In this document: in pieces, positions 30,345 through 40,766 of the stretch
How the letters are laid out: each line of letters starts with the position of its first letter
Position numbering within the stretch: the first letter of the stretch is position 1
Origin: Streptomyces sp. TRM68367
GTDB lineage: Bacteria > Actinomycetota > Actinomycetes > Streptomycetales > Streptomycetaceae
Reading direction: 5' to 3'
Assembly (NCBI RefSeq): GCF_014495685.1
Contig: NZ_JACTVI010000018.1
Coordinates: 53,665-117,664, forward strand
Length of the DNA: 64,000 bases
Translations under genes and position numbers: made by a program
The notes under the pieces: generated by a model
The model's input: the letters and a program-made list of their open reading frames with translations, nothing else
Told to the model about the DNA's origin: nothing
Databases searched by the model: none

Positions 30345-31616
30345 TCAGGCGGCCTCTCCCGGCGCCCCCTTGCCCGACGCCGCCTTGCCCCGCGAACCCC
30401 TCCCGGAGACGGCCGCCCCCGCGCGGTCGGTGCCCGTGCGGTTCCGCCACGGCAGCTCCGCCGTGACGGTCGTCGGCCCGCCCTCCGGCGACTCGACGAC
30501 GAACACCCCGTCGACGGCGTCCAGCCGGTCGGCCAGCCCCCGCATGCCCGTACCGCCGTCGAGCCGCGCGCCTCCGCGACCGTCGTCCCACACCTGTATG
30601 AGCAGCCGGTCGTCCGTCCGCCCCACGTCGACCGACGCCGCCTTCGCCCCGCTGTGCTTGCTGATGTTCTGCAGCAGCTCGGACACCGTGAAGTACGCGA
30701 TGCCCTCGATCGCCGCCGCCGGCCGCTCCGCCAGCTCGACCATCACCTTCACCGGGACCGCGCACCGCGAGGCCACCGATGACAGGGCCGCGTCCAGTCC
30801 GCGGTCGGTCAGTACGGCGGGGTGGATGCCGCGGGCCAGGTCTCGCAGCTCCTGCAGCGCGAGCTTCACCTCGCAGTGCGCCTCCTCGACCATCGCCGCC
30901 GCCGTGTCGGGATCCTCCAGCAGCTTCTCCTTGGCAAGGCCCAGACCCATGGCCAGGTTGACCAGGCGGGCCTGCGCACCGTCGTGCAGGTCACGCTCGA
31001 TGCGCCGCAGGTCGGCGGCGGCCGTGTCGACCACGACCCCCCGGTCCGACTCCAGCTCGGCGATGCGCCGCTCCAGCTCGTCGGAGGGCGACAGCAGCCC
31101 CCGCACCATCGCCCGGTCGGCACTGGTCAGCCCCCGCGCGATGAACGGCAGCACCGGCCACAGCACGAACAACGAGGTCAGCGTGATCGCAAAGGTGAGC
31201 ACACCCCACGGCAGCCGTATGAAGTCGTACAGGAACGTTCGCCAGCCCACCGGATCCTTCAGCCTCATCCACAGCCGGCCGAGGAGACCGTCGGCCCGGT
31301 GCAGCGGCAGCGGGCTCGGCTCGTCGATCCGCACCCCGAGCAGCGCCCTGGCCCGGGCCCGCTCGAACCGGCCCATCAGCCGCGCGCCCGAGAGTCCCAG
31401 CGCCAGCACCGGGAGGCCGATCACCGTGAGGGTCAGCATGCCGCCGGCGAACAGCACCGTCACCACGTAGACGAAGCCGAACAGCGCCATCGGCAGGTTC
31501 GCCAGGAGATGCGCGATCTCTTTCCAGGTGCGCCCCGCGAAGGCGAAGCGGGCCGGAGGCAGGCGGTCGTCGGGCTCGGTCGCATTCGAACTCGCGGGCG
31601 GGTAGCGTTCGGTCAT
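30345..31616 (-). CDS. Two-component sensor histidine kinase (HisKA_3), second of a tandem pair
   Basis: 423 residues from ATG 31616; the frame is open further but the product then begins MTERYPP as expected for a soluble lead. Sensor domain with about four helices (residues ~35-175), HisKA_3 box identical to the neighbour's (RIERDLHDGAQARLVNLAM, His near residue 211), HATPase with SELLQNISKHSGAK, DDGRGGARLDGGTGMRGLADRL. The C-terminal ~30 residues are Gly/Arg/Lys-rich. No clear ribosome-binding site precedes the start, so a leaderless mRNA or other start is possible. Confidence 0.92.
   Translation of the reverse strand: MTERYPPASSNATEPDDRLPPARFAFAGRTWKEIAHLLANLPMALFGFVYVVTVLFAGGMLTLTVIGLPVLALGLSGARLMGRFERARARALLGVRIDEPSPLPLHRADGLLGRLWMRLKDPVGWRTFLYDFIRLPWGVLTFAITLTSLFVLWPVLPFIARGLTSADRAMVRGLLSPSDELERRIAELESDRGVVVDTAAADLRRIERDLHDGAQARLVNLAMGLGLAKEKLLEDPDTAAAMVEEAHCEVKLALQELRDLARGIHPAVLTDRGLDAALSSVASRCAVPVKVMVELAERPAAAIEGIAYFTVSELLQNISKHSGAKAASVDVGRTDDRLLIQVWDDGRGGARLDGGTGMRGLADRLDAVDGVFVVESPEGGPTTVTAELPWRNRTGTDRAGAAVSGRGSRGKAASGKGAPGEAA
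30994..31058 (-). repeat. 65-bp segment identical in both kinase genes (copy 2)
   Basis: Partner of 29122-29186; see that entry. Same orientation and frame in both genes. Confidence 0.85.
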
Positions 31617-31845
31617 ATCGGTTAGCGTGCCCGTCGCCAGGCCGTCGCGCCATGAGGTGGACCGCCGAGTTCCCCTGAGGAAAACCCCACCCCCCGCGAC
31701 CACCCCCGCGAAACCGGCCGCCGCGGGGCCGCTCGCCGGACGGGCGCATGCTCACCTGTGTCCCAACGCATGACGGGCTGCTTACGCTCTCTTTAGCAGG
31801 CCCTAGACTCCCGTGCGTACAGGTCGCCATACAGCGGCGTTCACC

Positions 31846-31875
31846 AGGTCCACGGGTCACAAGTCCACAGGTCAC
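31846..31875 (+). repeat. 15-bp direct repeat upstream of nuoA
   Basis: AGGTCCACGGGTCAC is followed at once by AAGTCCACAGGTCAC (13 of 15 identical), with a third partial GAGGTCAGG after it. It lies 24-54 bp before the nuoA start, downstream of a possible -10 (TAGACT, 31804-31809). Could be a regulator site in the leader or core promoter. Confidence 0.45.
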
Positions 31876-31899
31876 GAGGTCAGGGAGCGAGGGACGGAC

Positions 31900-32376
31900 G
31901 TGCCGGAACCGACCGTCGTCGATTCGACCGCCGCCGCGGCGGACCGCGCGACGCACGCGGCCGAGTACACCCAGAGGCACGCGGCCGACTATGCCCAGAC
32001 GTACGCGGCCGACTATTTCCAGTCGTACTCGGTCGTCGGCCTGCTCGCCGTCATCGGCGTGCTGTTCGTCGCCGTGGCCTTCGGCGCCGGACGCCTGCTG
32101 CGGCCGGTGGTCCCCACGCCGGAGAAGCTCCTGACATACGAGTGCGGCGTCGACCCAGTCGGGGAGGGCTGGGCTCACACCCAGGTCCGCTACTACGTCT
32201 ACGCGTTCCTGTACGTGATCTTCGCCGTCGACTCGATCTTCCTGTTCCCCTGGGCGACGGTTTTCGCCGCCCCCGGCTACGGCGCCACGACCCTCGTCGA
32301 GATGTTCATCTTCCTCGGCTTCCTGGCCGTGGGCCTGCTGTACGCATACAAGAAGGGCGTCCTGGCATGGACGTGA
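31900..32376 (+). CDS. nuoA: NADH-quinone oxidoreductase subunit A
   Basis: 158 residues from GTG 31900 (AGGGAGCGAGGGAC upstream). Unusual 45-residue polar N-terminal extension with [25 protein letters not shown] repeats (read in part), then three membrane helices. The loop [40 protein letters not shown] contains the Cys and acidic residues that shape the quinone-access loop of NuoA. First gene of the nuoABCHIJKLMN operon; overlaps nuoB by 10 nt. Confidence 0.95.
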   Translation: MPEPTVVDSTAAAADRATHAAEYTQRHAADYAQTYAADYFQSYSVVGLLAVIGVLFVAVAFGAGRLLRPVVPTPEKLLTYECGVDPVGEGWAHTQVRYYVYAFLYVIFAVDSIFLFPWATVFAAPGYGATTLVEMFIFLGFLAVGLLYAYKKGVLAWT

Positions 32377-33005
32377 CGCCAGACACCAACAGCCCGTCGA
32401 TCGGTCAGCCGAACGGCCAACCGATCGGCCAGCCGGTCCTGCTGCCGGAGCCGAAGCGGCTGGGCGCGCTCGCGCGCCTCGCCCCCGAGCCGATGAAGGT
32501 CGTCCTGAACTGGGGCCGCCGCTACTCGCTCTGGGTCTTCAACTTCGGCCTGGCCTGCTGCGCGATCGAGTTCATCGCAGCGTCGATGGCCCGCCACGAC
32601 TTCATCCGCCTCGGCGTCATCCCGTTCGCGCCCGGCCCGCGCCAGGCCGACCTGATGGTGGTGTCCGGGACGGTCACGGACAAGATGGCGCCCGCCGTGA
32701 AACGCCTGTACGAGCAGATGCCCGAGCCGAAGTACGTCATTTCCTTCGGCGCGTGCAGCAACTGCGGCGGCCCGTACTGGGACTCGTACTCCGTCACCAA
32801 GGGCGTCGACCAGATCATCCCCGTCGACGTCTACGTCCCCGGCTGCCCGCCGCGCCCCGAGGCCCTGCTCCAGGGGATCCTGAAGCTCCAGGAGAAGATC
32901 GCGCGCGAGTCGCTGGAGGAGCGGTACGGGTCGGCCTCCCGGCCGTCCGCCGCCGCGCTGCAGAGCGGCCTGGTGACACCGCCGGCCGCGGGGGAGGAAC
33001 GATGA
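32367..33005 (+). CDS. nuoB: NADH-quinone oxidoreductase subunit B (N2 cluster)
   Basis: 212 residues. The tandem Cys63-Cys64 ([12 protein letters not shown]), a Cys in [10 protein letters not shown] and the Cys in [11 protein letters not shown] supply the ligands of the N2 [4Fe-4S] centre, which passes electrons to quinone. N-terminal ~25 residues carry [11 protein letters not shown] repeats. In standard complex I NuoB sits against NuoD and builds the quinone pocket with it; this operon has no nuoD, so a partner must come from elsewhere. Overlaps nuoC by 4 nt (ATGA). Confidence 0.96.
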   Translation: MDVTPDTNSPSIGQPNGQPIGQPVLLPEPKRLGALARLAPEPMKVVLNWGRRYSLWVFNFGLACCAIEFIAASMARHDFIRLGVIPFAPGPRQADLMVVSGTVTDKMAPAVKRLYEQMPEPKYVISFGACSNCGGPYWDSYSVTKGVDQIIPVDVYVPGCPPRPEALLQGILKLQEKIARESLEERYGSASRPSAAALQSGLVTPPAAGEER

Positions 33006-34477
33006 CCGCCGTCGGCTGGCTGCCCGCCGGCGTCGAGGACCTGTTCGGTACGGAGGCCACGGCCGAGGAGTCGTACGACGTGCTGACCGTCGACGTACCG
33101 CCGGCCGCCTGGCTCCCCGCCCTGGAGACCGCGCGCGACCGGCTGGGCTGCACGTACTTCGACTGGCTGAGCGCGGTCGACGAACCGGGCACGGGCTTCC
33201 ATGTCACCGCCCACGTCGCGGCCCTGGCCCCCGTACGACGGCTGCTGCTGCGCACGACGGTCCCGCACGAGGCGCCGGTGCTGCCGAGCGCCGTCGGCGT
33301 CTACGCGGGCGCGGCCTGGCACGAACGCGAGACGCACGAGATGTTCGGCGTCGACTTCGAGGGCCACCCCGCGCTGGACCACCTGCTCCTGCCGGACGGC
33401 TTCGAGGGCCACCCCCTCCGCAAGGACTTCGTCCTGGCGGCGCGCGTCGCCAAGGCCTGGCCCGGCGCGAAGGAGCCGGGGGAGCCTGCGGCGGGTGCAG
33501 CACACGGCGGCCCCAAGCGCCGCCAGATGCTCCCTCCGGGCGTCCCCGACCCCAACGAGTGGGGCCCCCTCAAGGGCCAGCTCCCCCCTGCCCCCGCCCG
33601 CCCGGCCCGCGGTGCGGCCCGCGCAGCCGGCGACCGCCCGGCACGCCGCACCCGCACCGCGACGGAGGGCTCCGCCAGCCAGTCGGCGACGCCCACAGCC
33701 GCAGGGGAGCCCCCGGCACGCCGCATGCGTACGGCAGCGGAGGGCTCGGCGAGCCAGACGCCCCCCGCCACCGAGCCACAGGCAGACACACCCGCACCAC
33801 CGACCACGCCCAGCCGCACACGGAGCGCCGGAGAGGGCTTGGCCTCACAACGTGAGGGCACGCCGGCGGGCGGGACCCCGGAGACTCCGACCCCGCGCCG
33901 CGCGCGCAGCGCGAACGAGGGTTCGGCGTCCCAGCGCACCGGAACGGGCACTCCCGCCGCCCCCCGTCGCGCGCGCAGCGCCTCCGAGGGCTCCGCGAGC
34001 CAGCGAGCCACGTCCGGCACTGCCCCGGCAGGCGACACGGACGAGACCGCCGCGACACCGGGCCCGGACAGCCGTACCCCGAAGCCCCCCGCGACTCCCC
34101 GCAGCCCCGACGCCCCGTGGCACCACGCCCGCCCGACCTTCGACGAGCCCGCCTCCGAGCAGGCGCGCGAGGCCGAGCAGGGTCCCAAGGCCGAGCAGGG
34201 TCCCGAGGCCGAGCAGGCGCCCGAGGCCGAGCAGAAGCCCAAGGCCGAGCAAGCGGCCGAAACCGAGCAGTCCCCGAAGGCCGAGCAGGCACCCGGGGCC
34301 GAACAGCGGCCCAAGGCCGAACAGGCGGCCGAAGCCGAGAGTGAGCCCCCGGACTCGCAGACCCCGCCCCCGGAAACCGGCCGTTCCAACTCCGCCGACT
34401 CCGCTGCTTCCTCCGGTCCCTCCGATTCCGCCGACACCACCCCGACCCGCGAAGACCCCGCAGGAGGCCCGCAGTGA
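33002..34477 (+). CDS. nuoC: NuoC-like subunit with long repetitive C-terminal tail
   Basis: 491 residues. Residues ~1-155 are the 30-kDa (NuoC) fold, including [16 protein letters not shown] and the HPLRKDF signature. From ~195 on the protein is disordered: five copies of an R-x-R-(S/T)-A-x-E-G-S-A-S-Q unit (residues ~210-330), then ten AEQ-x-P-K/E-type units (~375-450) and a Ser/Asp/Thr/Pro end. Family members normally stop near residue 200-250. Tail overlap with nuoH start is 4 nt. The tail might bind other subunits or nucleic acid; no precedent known to me. Confidence 0.9.
   Translation: MTAVGWLPAGVEDLFGTEATAEESYDVLTVDVPPAAWLPALETARDRLGCTYFDWLSAVDEPGTGFHVTAHVAALAPVRRLLLRTTVPHEAPVLPSAVGVYAGAAWHERETHEMFGVDFEGHPALDHLLLPDGFEGHPLRKDFVLAARVAKAWPGAKEPGEPAAGAAHGGPKRRQMLPPGVPDPNEWGPLKGQLPPAPARPARGAARAAGDRPARRTRTATEGSASQSATPTAAGEPPARRMRTAAEGSASQTPPATEPQADTPAPPTTPSRTRSAGEGLASQREGTPAGGTPETPTPRRARSANEGSASQRTGTGTPAAPRRARSASEGSASQRATSGTAPAGDTDETAATPGPDSRTPKPPATPRSPDAPWHHARPTFDEPASEQAREAEQGPKAEQGPEAEQAPEAEQKPKAEQAAETEQSPKAEQAPGAEQRPKAEQAAEAESEPPDSQTPPPETGRSNSADSAASSGPSDSADTTPTREDPAGGPQ
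33640..34350 (+). repeat. Coding repeats in the nuoC tail
   Basis: Protein repeats [60 protein letters not shown] spaced 20-35 residues apart, then an EQ(G/A/K)PKAEQ array. The DNA repeats are diverged at third positions and are separated by variable Pro/Thr linkers, so they are old or under protein-level selection rather than a fresh slippage product. Confidence 0.9.
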
Positions 34478-35442
34478 ACGACGTGCTCGACGTCACCCTG
34501 CGACTCCTGATCGTCTTCGTCGTCTTCCTGACCTTCCCGCTGCTCATCGGCCAGACCGAACACAAGGTGATGGCCCACATGCAGGGCCGCCTCGGCCCGA
34601 TGTACGCCGGCGGCTTCCACGGCTGGGCCCAGCTCGTCGCCGACGGCGTGAAGTTCGCGCAGAAGGAGGACGTGGTCCCGGCGGGCGCGGACCGCCGTAT
34701 CTTCCAGCTCGCCCCCGCCGTGGCCCTCCTGCCGTACCTGCTCGTCCTCCTCGCCATCCCCATCGGTCCGGGCGAGGGCGCCGTCGCCCAGGTCATCGAC
34801 GCGGGCATCTTCTTCGTGCTGGCCGTCATGGGCGTCGGCGTCCTCGGCTCGCTCATGGCCGGATGGGCCTCCGCCAACAAGTTCTCCCTCCTCGGCGGCC
34901 TGCGCACCGCCGCCCAGCTCCTCGCCTACGAACTCCCGATGCTGCTCACCGCCGCCTCGGTGGCGATGGCGGCCGGCACGGTGTCGATCCCCGGCATCCT
35001 CGACGCCTTCGAGTGGTGGTGGCTGCCCTGGCAGATCGTCGGCGCGATCGTCTTCTTCGTCGCCGGACTCGCCGAACTCCAGCGGCCCCCCTTCGACATG
35101 CCGGTCGCCGACTCGGAGATCATCTTCGGCGCGTACACCGAGTACACCGGCCTGCGCTTCGCCCTCTTCCTCCTCGCCGAGTACGCCGGAATCGTCATCC
35201 TGTGCGGCCTGACCACCGTCCTCTTCCTGGGCGGCTGGCACGGCCCCTGGGGCGCCGACGGCCTCGGCTGGGTCTGGACCCTGCTGAAGACCGCCCTCCT
35301 CGCCTTCCTCGTGATCTGGCTGCGCGTGACCTACCCCCGCCTGCGCGAGGACCAGCTGCAGAAACTGTCCTGGACCCTCCTCGTCCCCCTCTCCCTCGCC
35401 CAGATCGCCCTCACCGGCATCGTCAAGGTGGTGATCCAGTAG
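34474..35442 (+). CDS. nuoH: NADH-quinone oxidoreductase subunit H
   Basis: 322 residues, eight membrane helices. [18 protein letters not shown] signature appears as [18 protein letters not shown], and the loop [31 protein letters not shown] bears the conserved acidic residues that link quinone reduction to proton transfer. Start GTG 34474 overlaps the nuoC stop by 4 nt. Confidence 0.96.
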   Translation: MNDVLDVTLRLLIVFVVFLTFPLLIGQTEHKVMAHMQGRLGPMYAGGFHGWAQLVADGVKFAQKEDVVPAGADRRIFQLAPAVALLPYLLVLLAIPIGPGEGAVAQVIDAGIFFVLAVMGVGVLGSLMAGWASANKFSLLGGLRTAAQLLAYELPMLLTAASVAMAAGTVSIPGILDAFEWWWLPWQIVGAIVFFVAGLAELQRPPFDMPVADSEIIFGAYTEYTGLRFALFLLAEYAGIVILCGLTTVLFLGGWHGPWGADGLGWVWTLLKTALLAFLVIWLRVTYPRLREDQLQKLSWTLLVPLSLAQIALTGIVKVVIQ

Positions 35443-35444
35443 CC

Positions 35445-36134
35445 ATGGCCGAGTCGTCCCCGCCCTCCCGGCCCCGCATCCCCGGCAGCGGTCTGGCCAA
35501 AGGCTTGGCCGTCACCCTGCGCACGATGACGAAGAAGTCCGTCACCGACCAGTACCCGGACGCCCAGCCCGACCTCCCGCCCCGCACCCGCGGCGTGATC
35601 GGCCTGTTCGAGGAGAACTGCACGGTCTGCATGCTGTGCGCCCGCGAGTGCCCGGACTGGTGCATCTACATCGACTCCCACAAGGAGACGGTCCCTGCGG
35701 CGGCCCCCGGCGGCCGCGAACGCAGCCGCAACGTCCTCGACCGCTTCGCCATCGACTTCGCCCTGTGCATGTACTGCGGTATCTGCATCGAGGTCTGTCC
35801 TTTCGACGCCCTGTTCTGGTCCCCGGAGTTCGAGTACGCCGAGACCGACATCCGCGACCTCACCCACGAGCGCGACAAGCTCCGCGAGTGGATGTGGACC
35901 GTCCCGGCCCCGCCCGCCCTCGACCCCGGCGCGGAGGACCCCAAGGAACTCGCCGCCGCCCGCAAGACCGCCGACAAACTCGCCGCCCAGCAGCAGCCCC
36001 CGGCACCCGCCGAGCCGCACGCCGACGAACAGGCCCGCGCCGCCGAGCAGCCCACCCGGCCGATGGGCGAGTCCAAGCAGCAGACCGACCAGCCCCGGAG
36101 GGACACCCCGGACGGGCAGGAGGGCCGGCCATGA
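35445..36134 (+). CDS. nuoI: NADH-quinone oxidoreductase subunit I (two [4Fe-4S] clusters)
   Basis: 229 residues. Two ferredoxin motifs, [12 protein letters not shown] and [12 protein letters not shown], bind clusters N6a and N6b. The last ~60 residues (after [14 protein letters not shown]) form a Gln/Glu/Pro-rich tail not present in standard NuoI and similar in composition to the NuoC tail. With NuoE/F/G absent, this subunit would be the entry point for electrons, for example from a ferredoxin. Confidence 0.96.
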   Translation: MAESSPPSRPRIPGSGLAKGLAVTLRTMTKKSVTDQYPDAQPDLPPRTRGVIGLFEENCTVCMLCARECPDWCIYIDSHKETVPAAAPGGRERSRNVLDRFAIDFALCMYCGICIEVCPFDALFWSPEFEYAETDIRDLTHERDKLREWMWTVPAPPALDPGAEDPKELAAARKTADKLAAQQQPPAPAEPHADEQARAAEQPTRPMGESKQQTDQPRRDTPDGQEGRP

Positions 36135-36808
36135 CCCTCGCCGCAGCCGCCACGACGGCCCACGCGCACGCCACCACGGCAGCGCACGCCGCCACGACCA
36201 CCGCCGCCGACCCGCCCGGGTTCCTCTCCCCGACCGGCGTCGAGATCGCCTTCCTCCTCGTCGGCCTGGCCACCTTCGGCGCCGCGATCGTCACCGTCAC
36301 CACCCGCCAGCTGGTGCACGCCGCCCTGTGGCTGGTGGTGACCCTCGGCGGCCTCGCCGTCGAATACCTCCTGCTCACCGCCGAGTTCATCGCCTGGGTG
36401 CAGGTCCTCATCTACGTCGGTTCCGTCGTCGTCCTCCTCCTGTTCGGTCTCATGCTCACCAGAGCCCCCATCGGCCGCTCCCCGGACGCCGACTCCGGCA
36501 ACCGCTGGGCCGCCCTCACCGTGGCCGTCGCCGCCGCGGCCACCCTGATCTGGGTCGTCGTCGACGCCTTCCGCGCGACCTGGATCGACCTGGACGGCCC
36601 CGCCGCCGGCTCCACGAAGGCCACCGGAGCGAGCCTCTTCCAGAACTGGGTCCTCCCCTTCGAGGCCCTCTCCGTCCTCCTCCTCGCCGCCCTGGTCGGC
36701 GCGATCGTCCTGTCCCGCAAGGCGAAGACCGACACGACCACCGCGACCACCGCCCCAGGCGCGCCCGACACGCAGGCAACCCGGCGCGACACGGAAGAGG
36801 CCCGCTGA
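36131..36808 (+). CDS. nuoJ: NADH-quinone oxidoreductase subunit J
   Basis: 225 residues: His/Ala/Thr-rich N-terminal extension (~30 residues), five membrane helices, conserved [26 protein letters not shown] (helix 3 with the pi-bulge region) and a polar tail. Overlaps nuoI by 4 nt and nuoK by 1 nt. Confidence 0.95.
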   Translation: MTLAAAATTAHAHATTAAHAATTTAADPPGFLSPTGVEIAFLLVGLATFGAAIVTVTTRQLVHAALWLVVTLGGLAVEYLLLTAEFIAWVQVLIYVGSVVVLLLFGLMLTRAPIGRSPDADSGNRWAALTVAVAAAATLIWVVVDAFRATWIDLDGPAAGSTKATGASLFQNWVLPFEALSVLLLAALVGAIVLSRKAKTDTTTATTAPGAPDTQATRRDTEEAR

Positions 36809-37197
36809 TGCATCTCGCCTACCCCGCCGTACTCTCCGCCCTCCTGTTCTGCACCGGTCTGTACGGTGTCCTCGCCCGCCGCAACGCGATCCTGGTCCTG
36901 ATGTCGGTCGAGCTGATGCTCAACGCCGTCAACCTGAACCTGGTCGCCTTCGACGTCTGGCTCAGCAAGGCCGCCGAGGAGACCCTGCACTCCGGACAGG
37001 CCCTGACCCTGTTCACCATCGCCATCGCCGCCGCCGAGATCGGCATCGGCCTGGCGATCGTCCTGGCCGTCCACCGCAATCGCGGCACCTCGGACATCGA
37101 CAAACTCCGCGACACCGCCGAGGGCAACGGCCCCGACGGCCCCGGCAGCGACGCCCTCACGGCCGAAGAGACCGAGAAGGCTGAGGCCACCGCGTGA
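36808..37197 (+). CDS. nuoK: NADH-quinone oxidoreductase subunit K
   Basis: 129 residues with three helices. The membrane Glu of helix 2 is present in [17 protein letters not shown] and a second conserved Glu in [12 protein letters not shown], both part of the proton path. C-terminal ~35 residues are acidic and extra. Overlaps nuoL by 4 nt. Confidence 0.95.
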   Translation: MHLAYPAVLSALLFCTGLYGVLARRNAILVLMSVELMLNAVNLNLVAFDVWLSKAAEETLHSGQALTLFTIAIAAAEIGIGLAIVLAVHRNRGTSDIDKLRDTAEGNGPDGPGSDALTAEETEKAEATA

Positions 37198-39185
37198 CCA
37201 CGATCACCCTCGCCGTCCTCGTCCCCCTCCTTCCGTTCCTCGCGGCGGCCGCCGGCCTCCTCCTGGGCCGCACGGCAACCGGGTTCGTCCGCCCGCTCGC
37301 CGTCCTGCCGACCCTCACGTCCCTCGTTTTCGCGGTCCTGGTCGCCGTGCGCCAGGGCGGCGACCGCGCCGTCGACGCCGCCACCGAACTCACACCCACC
37401 GGCTCGGTCCCGGTCGAACTCGCCCTGCACATCGACGGCTTCGCCGCCCTCACCGCCGTCCTGGTCGGCGTCGTCGCCTCCGCCGTGCAGATCTACTCGA
37501 CCGGCTATCTGCGCGACGACCCGCGCTACCCCTCCTACGCCGCCCTCATCTCCCTGTTCACCTCCGCGATGCTCCTGGTCGTCTACTCCGGCGACCTGAT
37601 CGTGCTGCTGGTCGGCTGGGAAGTCATGGGCATCTGCTCGTACTTCCTCGTCGGCCACTACTGGGAGACCCCGGAGGCCCGCGCCGCCTCCATCAAGGCC
37701 TTCCTGGTCACCAAGCTCGGCGACGTCCCCTTCCTGATCGGACTGTTCGCACTGGCCACCGACGCCGGGTCCTTCCGCATCACCCGCGTCCTCGGCGCCG
37801 TCGCGCACGGCGGACTCGACCACCCGACCCTGATCGCCCTGCTGCTCCTGGCCGGTGTGGCGGGCAAGTCGGCGCAGTTCCCGCTGCACAGCTGGCTCCC
37901 CGACGCCATGGCGGGCCCCACTCCCGTCTCCGCGCTGATCCACGCCGCGACGATGGTCGCCGCCGGTGTCTACTTCATCGCCCGTCTCCTTCCCGTCTTC
38001 GAGGCCTCGCGGGCCGCGATGACCGTCCTCGCCGTCATGGCCGCCGTCACGATGGCCGGTTCGGCGCTCGCGGCGCTTGCCCAGGACGACATCAAGCGCG
38101 TCCTCGCCTACTCGACGATCGGCCAGCTCGGCTACATGACCGGAGCGCTCGCCGTCGGCGACCGCGGAGCCGCCGTCTTCCACCTCCTGTCCCACGGCGC
38201 CTTCAAGGCGCTGCTGTTCCTCGCGGCGGGCGTGATCATCCACGCCGCCGGCACCAACTCGCTGGCCGCCATGTCCCGCATGCGAAACCTGCGCGCCCGC
38301 GTCCCCGACGCCTACTGGACGATGACCGTGGCGCTCCTCGCGCTCGCCGCGATCCCGCCGTTCAGCGGCTTCTTCTCCAAGGAGGCGGTGCTCGGCGTCG
38401 CCGAGCACGTCGCCACCGGCGACACCGGGCACGCGCCCGGCGCCGCGGGCTGGATCGTCCTCCTCGCCGGCCTGGTCACCGCCCTGCTCACCGCGGCGTA
38501 CGCGATGCGCCTGTGGCTGCTGGCCTTCCGCGGCCGGGGCGCCGAGGCCCCCGACCACGGCCGGCAGCCCCTGGTCATGACCGCTGTGCTGTGGGTGCTC
38601 GCGGTGCCGTCGCTCGCCTTCGGTCTGGCCTACGGCCTGCTGCCCGACTGGTTCGACGGCCGTGACCTGACCCCGCTGCTCACCACCTCCGTCCTCGGTA
38701 CGGGTGTGGCCCTGACCGGCGGCATCGTTACCTACGCCGCCTGGCGGCACACCACCGCACTCGCGGCCCGCGTCCCGCTGGGCGCCGTCGCGGCCCACCC
38801 CGAAGGTGACGCCGCGCTGGTCGAGGCCGAGGCCATCGCCAGCCACAAACCCGCGTACGGCACCGTGGCCGCCGCGTCCGACCCGGCCGACCCCGCACGG
38901 CTGCTGCTAGGCCCGCTGCACCGGCACGCGGCCCTCGGCTTCCACCTCGACGCCGTGTACGCGGCCCTGTTCGTCCGCCCGGTCCAGGCCGGCGCGAGTC
39001 TCGTCCGGTTCCTCGACCGCGAGGTCGTCGACACCTACGTACGCGGCGCGGGCGCCCTGCCGCGGTGGCTCGGCGCCGCCGTCCGACGTGCCCAGACCGG
39101 CAATGTGCAGACCTATGTGAGCGCGCTGCTCGCCGGCACCGTCGTCCTGGTGGTCGCCGCCGTCCTCGTCGCCACGGGAGCGTGA
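37194..39185 (+). CDS. nuoL: NADH-quinone oxidoreductase subunit L (antiporter-like)
   Basis: 663 residues. Core antiporter segment [24 protein letters not shown] (conserved Glu), [38 protein letters not shown] (Lys and His of the pump path), and a long C-terminal region for the lateral helix and final anchor. One proton channel of the membrane arm. Confidence 0.96.
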   Translation: MTTITLAVLVPLLPFLAAAAGLLLGRTATGFVRPLAVLPTLTSLVFAVLVAVRQGGDRAVDAATELTPTGSVPVELALHIDGFAALTAVLVGVVASAVQIYSTGYLRDDPRYPSYAALISLFTSAMLLVVYSGDLIVLLVGWEVMGICSYFLVGHYWETPEARAASIKAFLVTKLGDVPFLIGLFALATDAGSFRITRVLGAVAHGGLDHPTLIALLLLAGVAGKSAQFPLHSWLPDAMAGPTPVSALIHAATMVAAGVYFIARLLPVFEASRAAMTVLAVMAAVTMAGSALAALAQDDIKRVLAYSTIGQLGYMTGALAVGDRGAAVFHLLSHGAFKALLFLAAGVIIHAAGTNSLAAMSRMRNLRARVPDAYWTMTVALLALAAIPPFSGFFSKEAVLGVAEHVATGDTGHAPGAAGWIVLLAGLVTALLTAAYAMRLWLLAFRGRGAEAPDHGRQPLVMTAVLWVLAVPSLAFGLAYGLLPDWFDGRDLTPLLTTSVLGTGVALTGGIVTYAAWRHTTALAARVPLGAVAAHPEGDAALVEAEAIASHKPAYGTVAAASDPADPARLLLGPLHRHAALGFHLDAVYAALFVRPVQAGASLVRFLDREVVDTYVRGAGALPRWLGAAVRRAQTGNVQTYVSALLAGTVVLVVAAVLVATGA

Positions 39186-39191
39186 GCAGGC

Positions 39192-40766
39192 GTGATCGAT
39201 ATCAACGAGTCCGTGATGCAGTTCCTTCTGGCATTCGTCGTCGTCGGCCCGCTCCTCGGCGCCGCCGCCGCTCTCCTGCCCGCCCCGCCCGGGCTGAAGG
39301 GGAAGTCGCCCGAGCAGGCCGTGCTGCGGCACGGCGTGACCGTCACCGGCGCCGTCCTCATCGCCGCGATCGCCCTCGCGCTCGGCTTCGACCACGACCA
39401 GCCGTCGAAGATGCAGGCCAGCACCGACATCAGCTGGATCCCCGCACTCGACGTACGGATCCACCTCGGCATCGACGGCATCTCGCTCCCCCTTCTGGTC
39501 CTGAGCGCGCTGCTCACCTTCCTGAGCGCGCTGTACTCCTACTTCAAGATGCCCGCAGGTCCGTCCCCGAAGGCCTTCGTCTCGCTGCTGCTCGTCCTGG
39601 AGTCAGGCACCCTCGCCACCTTCGCCGTCCTCGACCTGCTGCTGTTCTTCCTCGCCTTCGAGATGGTCCTCATCCCGATGTACTTCCTCATCGCCCGCTG
39701 GGGCGGCGAGGGCCGGAGCCAGGCCGCGTGGAAGTTCATCCTCTTCACCCTGCTCGGCTCCGTGGTCATGCTGCTCGGCCTGCTCCTGATCGGGATCAAG
39801 GCGGGCACGTTCGACATGATGGCACTCGCCACTGACAACGGCCGGTCGCTGACCACATCCGTGCAGGTCATCGCCGTTTTGGCGATCGGGATCGGGCTCG
39901 CGGTCAAGACGCCGATGTGGCCGCTGCACAGCTGGCTGCCCGACGCCCACACCGCTGCGCCGACCGTCGGCTCGGTCCTGCTGGCCGGCGTCCTGCTGAA
40001 GATGGGAACGTACGGATTCGTCCGGATCCTCCTCCCCATCGCCCCCGACGGCTTCCGCATCTTCGCGCCCTACCTCGCTGCCTTCGCCGTCGTCGGCATC
40101 ATCTACGGATCCCTCGCCTGCCTCGCCCTCGCCAAACAGGGCGCGAAGGGCGACCTCAAGCGGCTCATCGCCTACTCCTCCGTCGGCCACATGGGCTTCG
40201 TCCTCCTCGGCATCGCGACCATGACCCCGACCGGCGTGAACGGCGCCCTGTTCGCCAACATCGCCCACGGCCTCATCACCGGCCTGCTCTTCTTCCTGGT
40301 CGGCGCACTGAAGGACCGCACCGGCAGCACCGACCTCGACACCCTTGCCGAGGAGACCGGAGCGGCCCTGTACGGCAGGGCCCCGCGCCTCGGCGGCCTG
40401 CTCGCCTTCGCCGCCGTCGCCTCGCTCGGCCTGCCGGGCCTGGCCGGATTCTGGGGTGAGATGCTGGCGCTGTTCGGCGCGTTCGACCCCGCCGCAGGCC
40501 TCAGCCGGCCCGCCTTCCTCACCTTCATGGCGATCGCCGCGTTCGGCACGCTCCTCACGGCCGCGTACCTGCTCGTCGTGGTCCGCCGCGTCTGCATGGG
40601 CGCCGTACCGCAGCAGGCCCCGGAGCTCGCCGACGTCCGGCGGTACGAGTTCGCGGCCTGGACCCCGCTGGTCGCCCTCACCGTCGTCGCGGGCCTGTGG
40701 CCCAAGGCCCTGCTCGGGCTGACCGACCCGGCCGTGCAGCAGCTCCTCGCAGGAGGCACCCGATGA
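39192..40766 (+). CDS. nuoM: NADH-quinone oxidoreductase subunit M (antiporter-like)
   Basis: 524 residues, GTG start 6 nt after nuoL. Contains LAFEMVLIPMYFLIARWGGEG (conserved Glu), [39 protein letters not shown] and RLIAYSSVGHMGFVLLG, all hallmark blocks of NuoM. Overlaps nuoN by 4 nt. Confidence 0.96.
   Translation: MIDINESVMQFLLAFVVVGPLLGAAAALLPAPPGLKGKSPEQAVLRHGVTVTGAVLIAAIALALGFDHDQPSKMQASTDISWIPALDVRIHLGIDGISLPLLVLSALLTFLSALYSYFKMPAGPSPKAFVSLLLVLESGTLATFAVLDLLLFFLAFEMVLIPMYFLIARWGGEGRSQAAWKFILFTLLGSVVMLLGLLLIGIKAGTFDMMALATDNGRSLTTSVQVIAVLAIGIGLAVKTPMWPLHSWLPDAHTAAPTVGSVLLAGVLLKMGTYGFVRILLPIAPDGFRIFAPYLAAFAVVGIIYGSLACLALAKQGAKGDLKRLIAYSSVGHMGFVLLGIATMTPTGVNGALFANIAHGLITGLLFFLVGALKDRTGSTDLDTLAEETGAALYGRAPRLGGLLAFAAVASLGLPGLAGFWGEMLALFGAFDPAAGLSRPAFLTFMAIAAFGTLLTAAYLLVVVRRVCMGAVPQQAPELADVRRYEFAAWTPLVALTVVAGLWPKALLGLTDPAVQQLLAGGTR

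Noticed and set aside
34474..34477. Hidden or fused nuoD between nuoC and nuoH
   Set aside because: The genes overlap by 4 nt and the nuoC tail is low-complexity repeat, with no 49-kDa subunit motif.
33301..35241. 646-codon - strand frame opposite nuoC/nuoH
   Set aside because: Arises from base bias; repeats in it mirror the nuoC tail.
36819..38846. 675-codon - strand frame opposite nuoK/nuoL
   Set aside because: Shadow frame, Gly/Asp/Glu-rich low complexity, no start signal.
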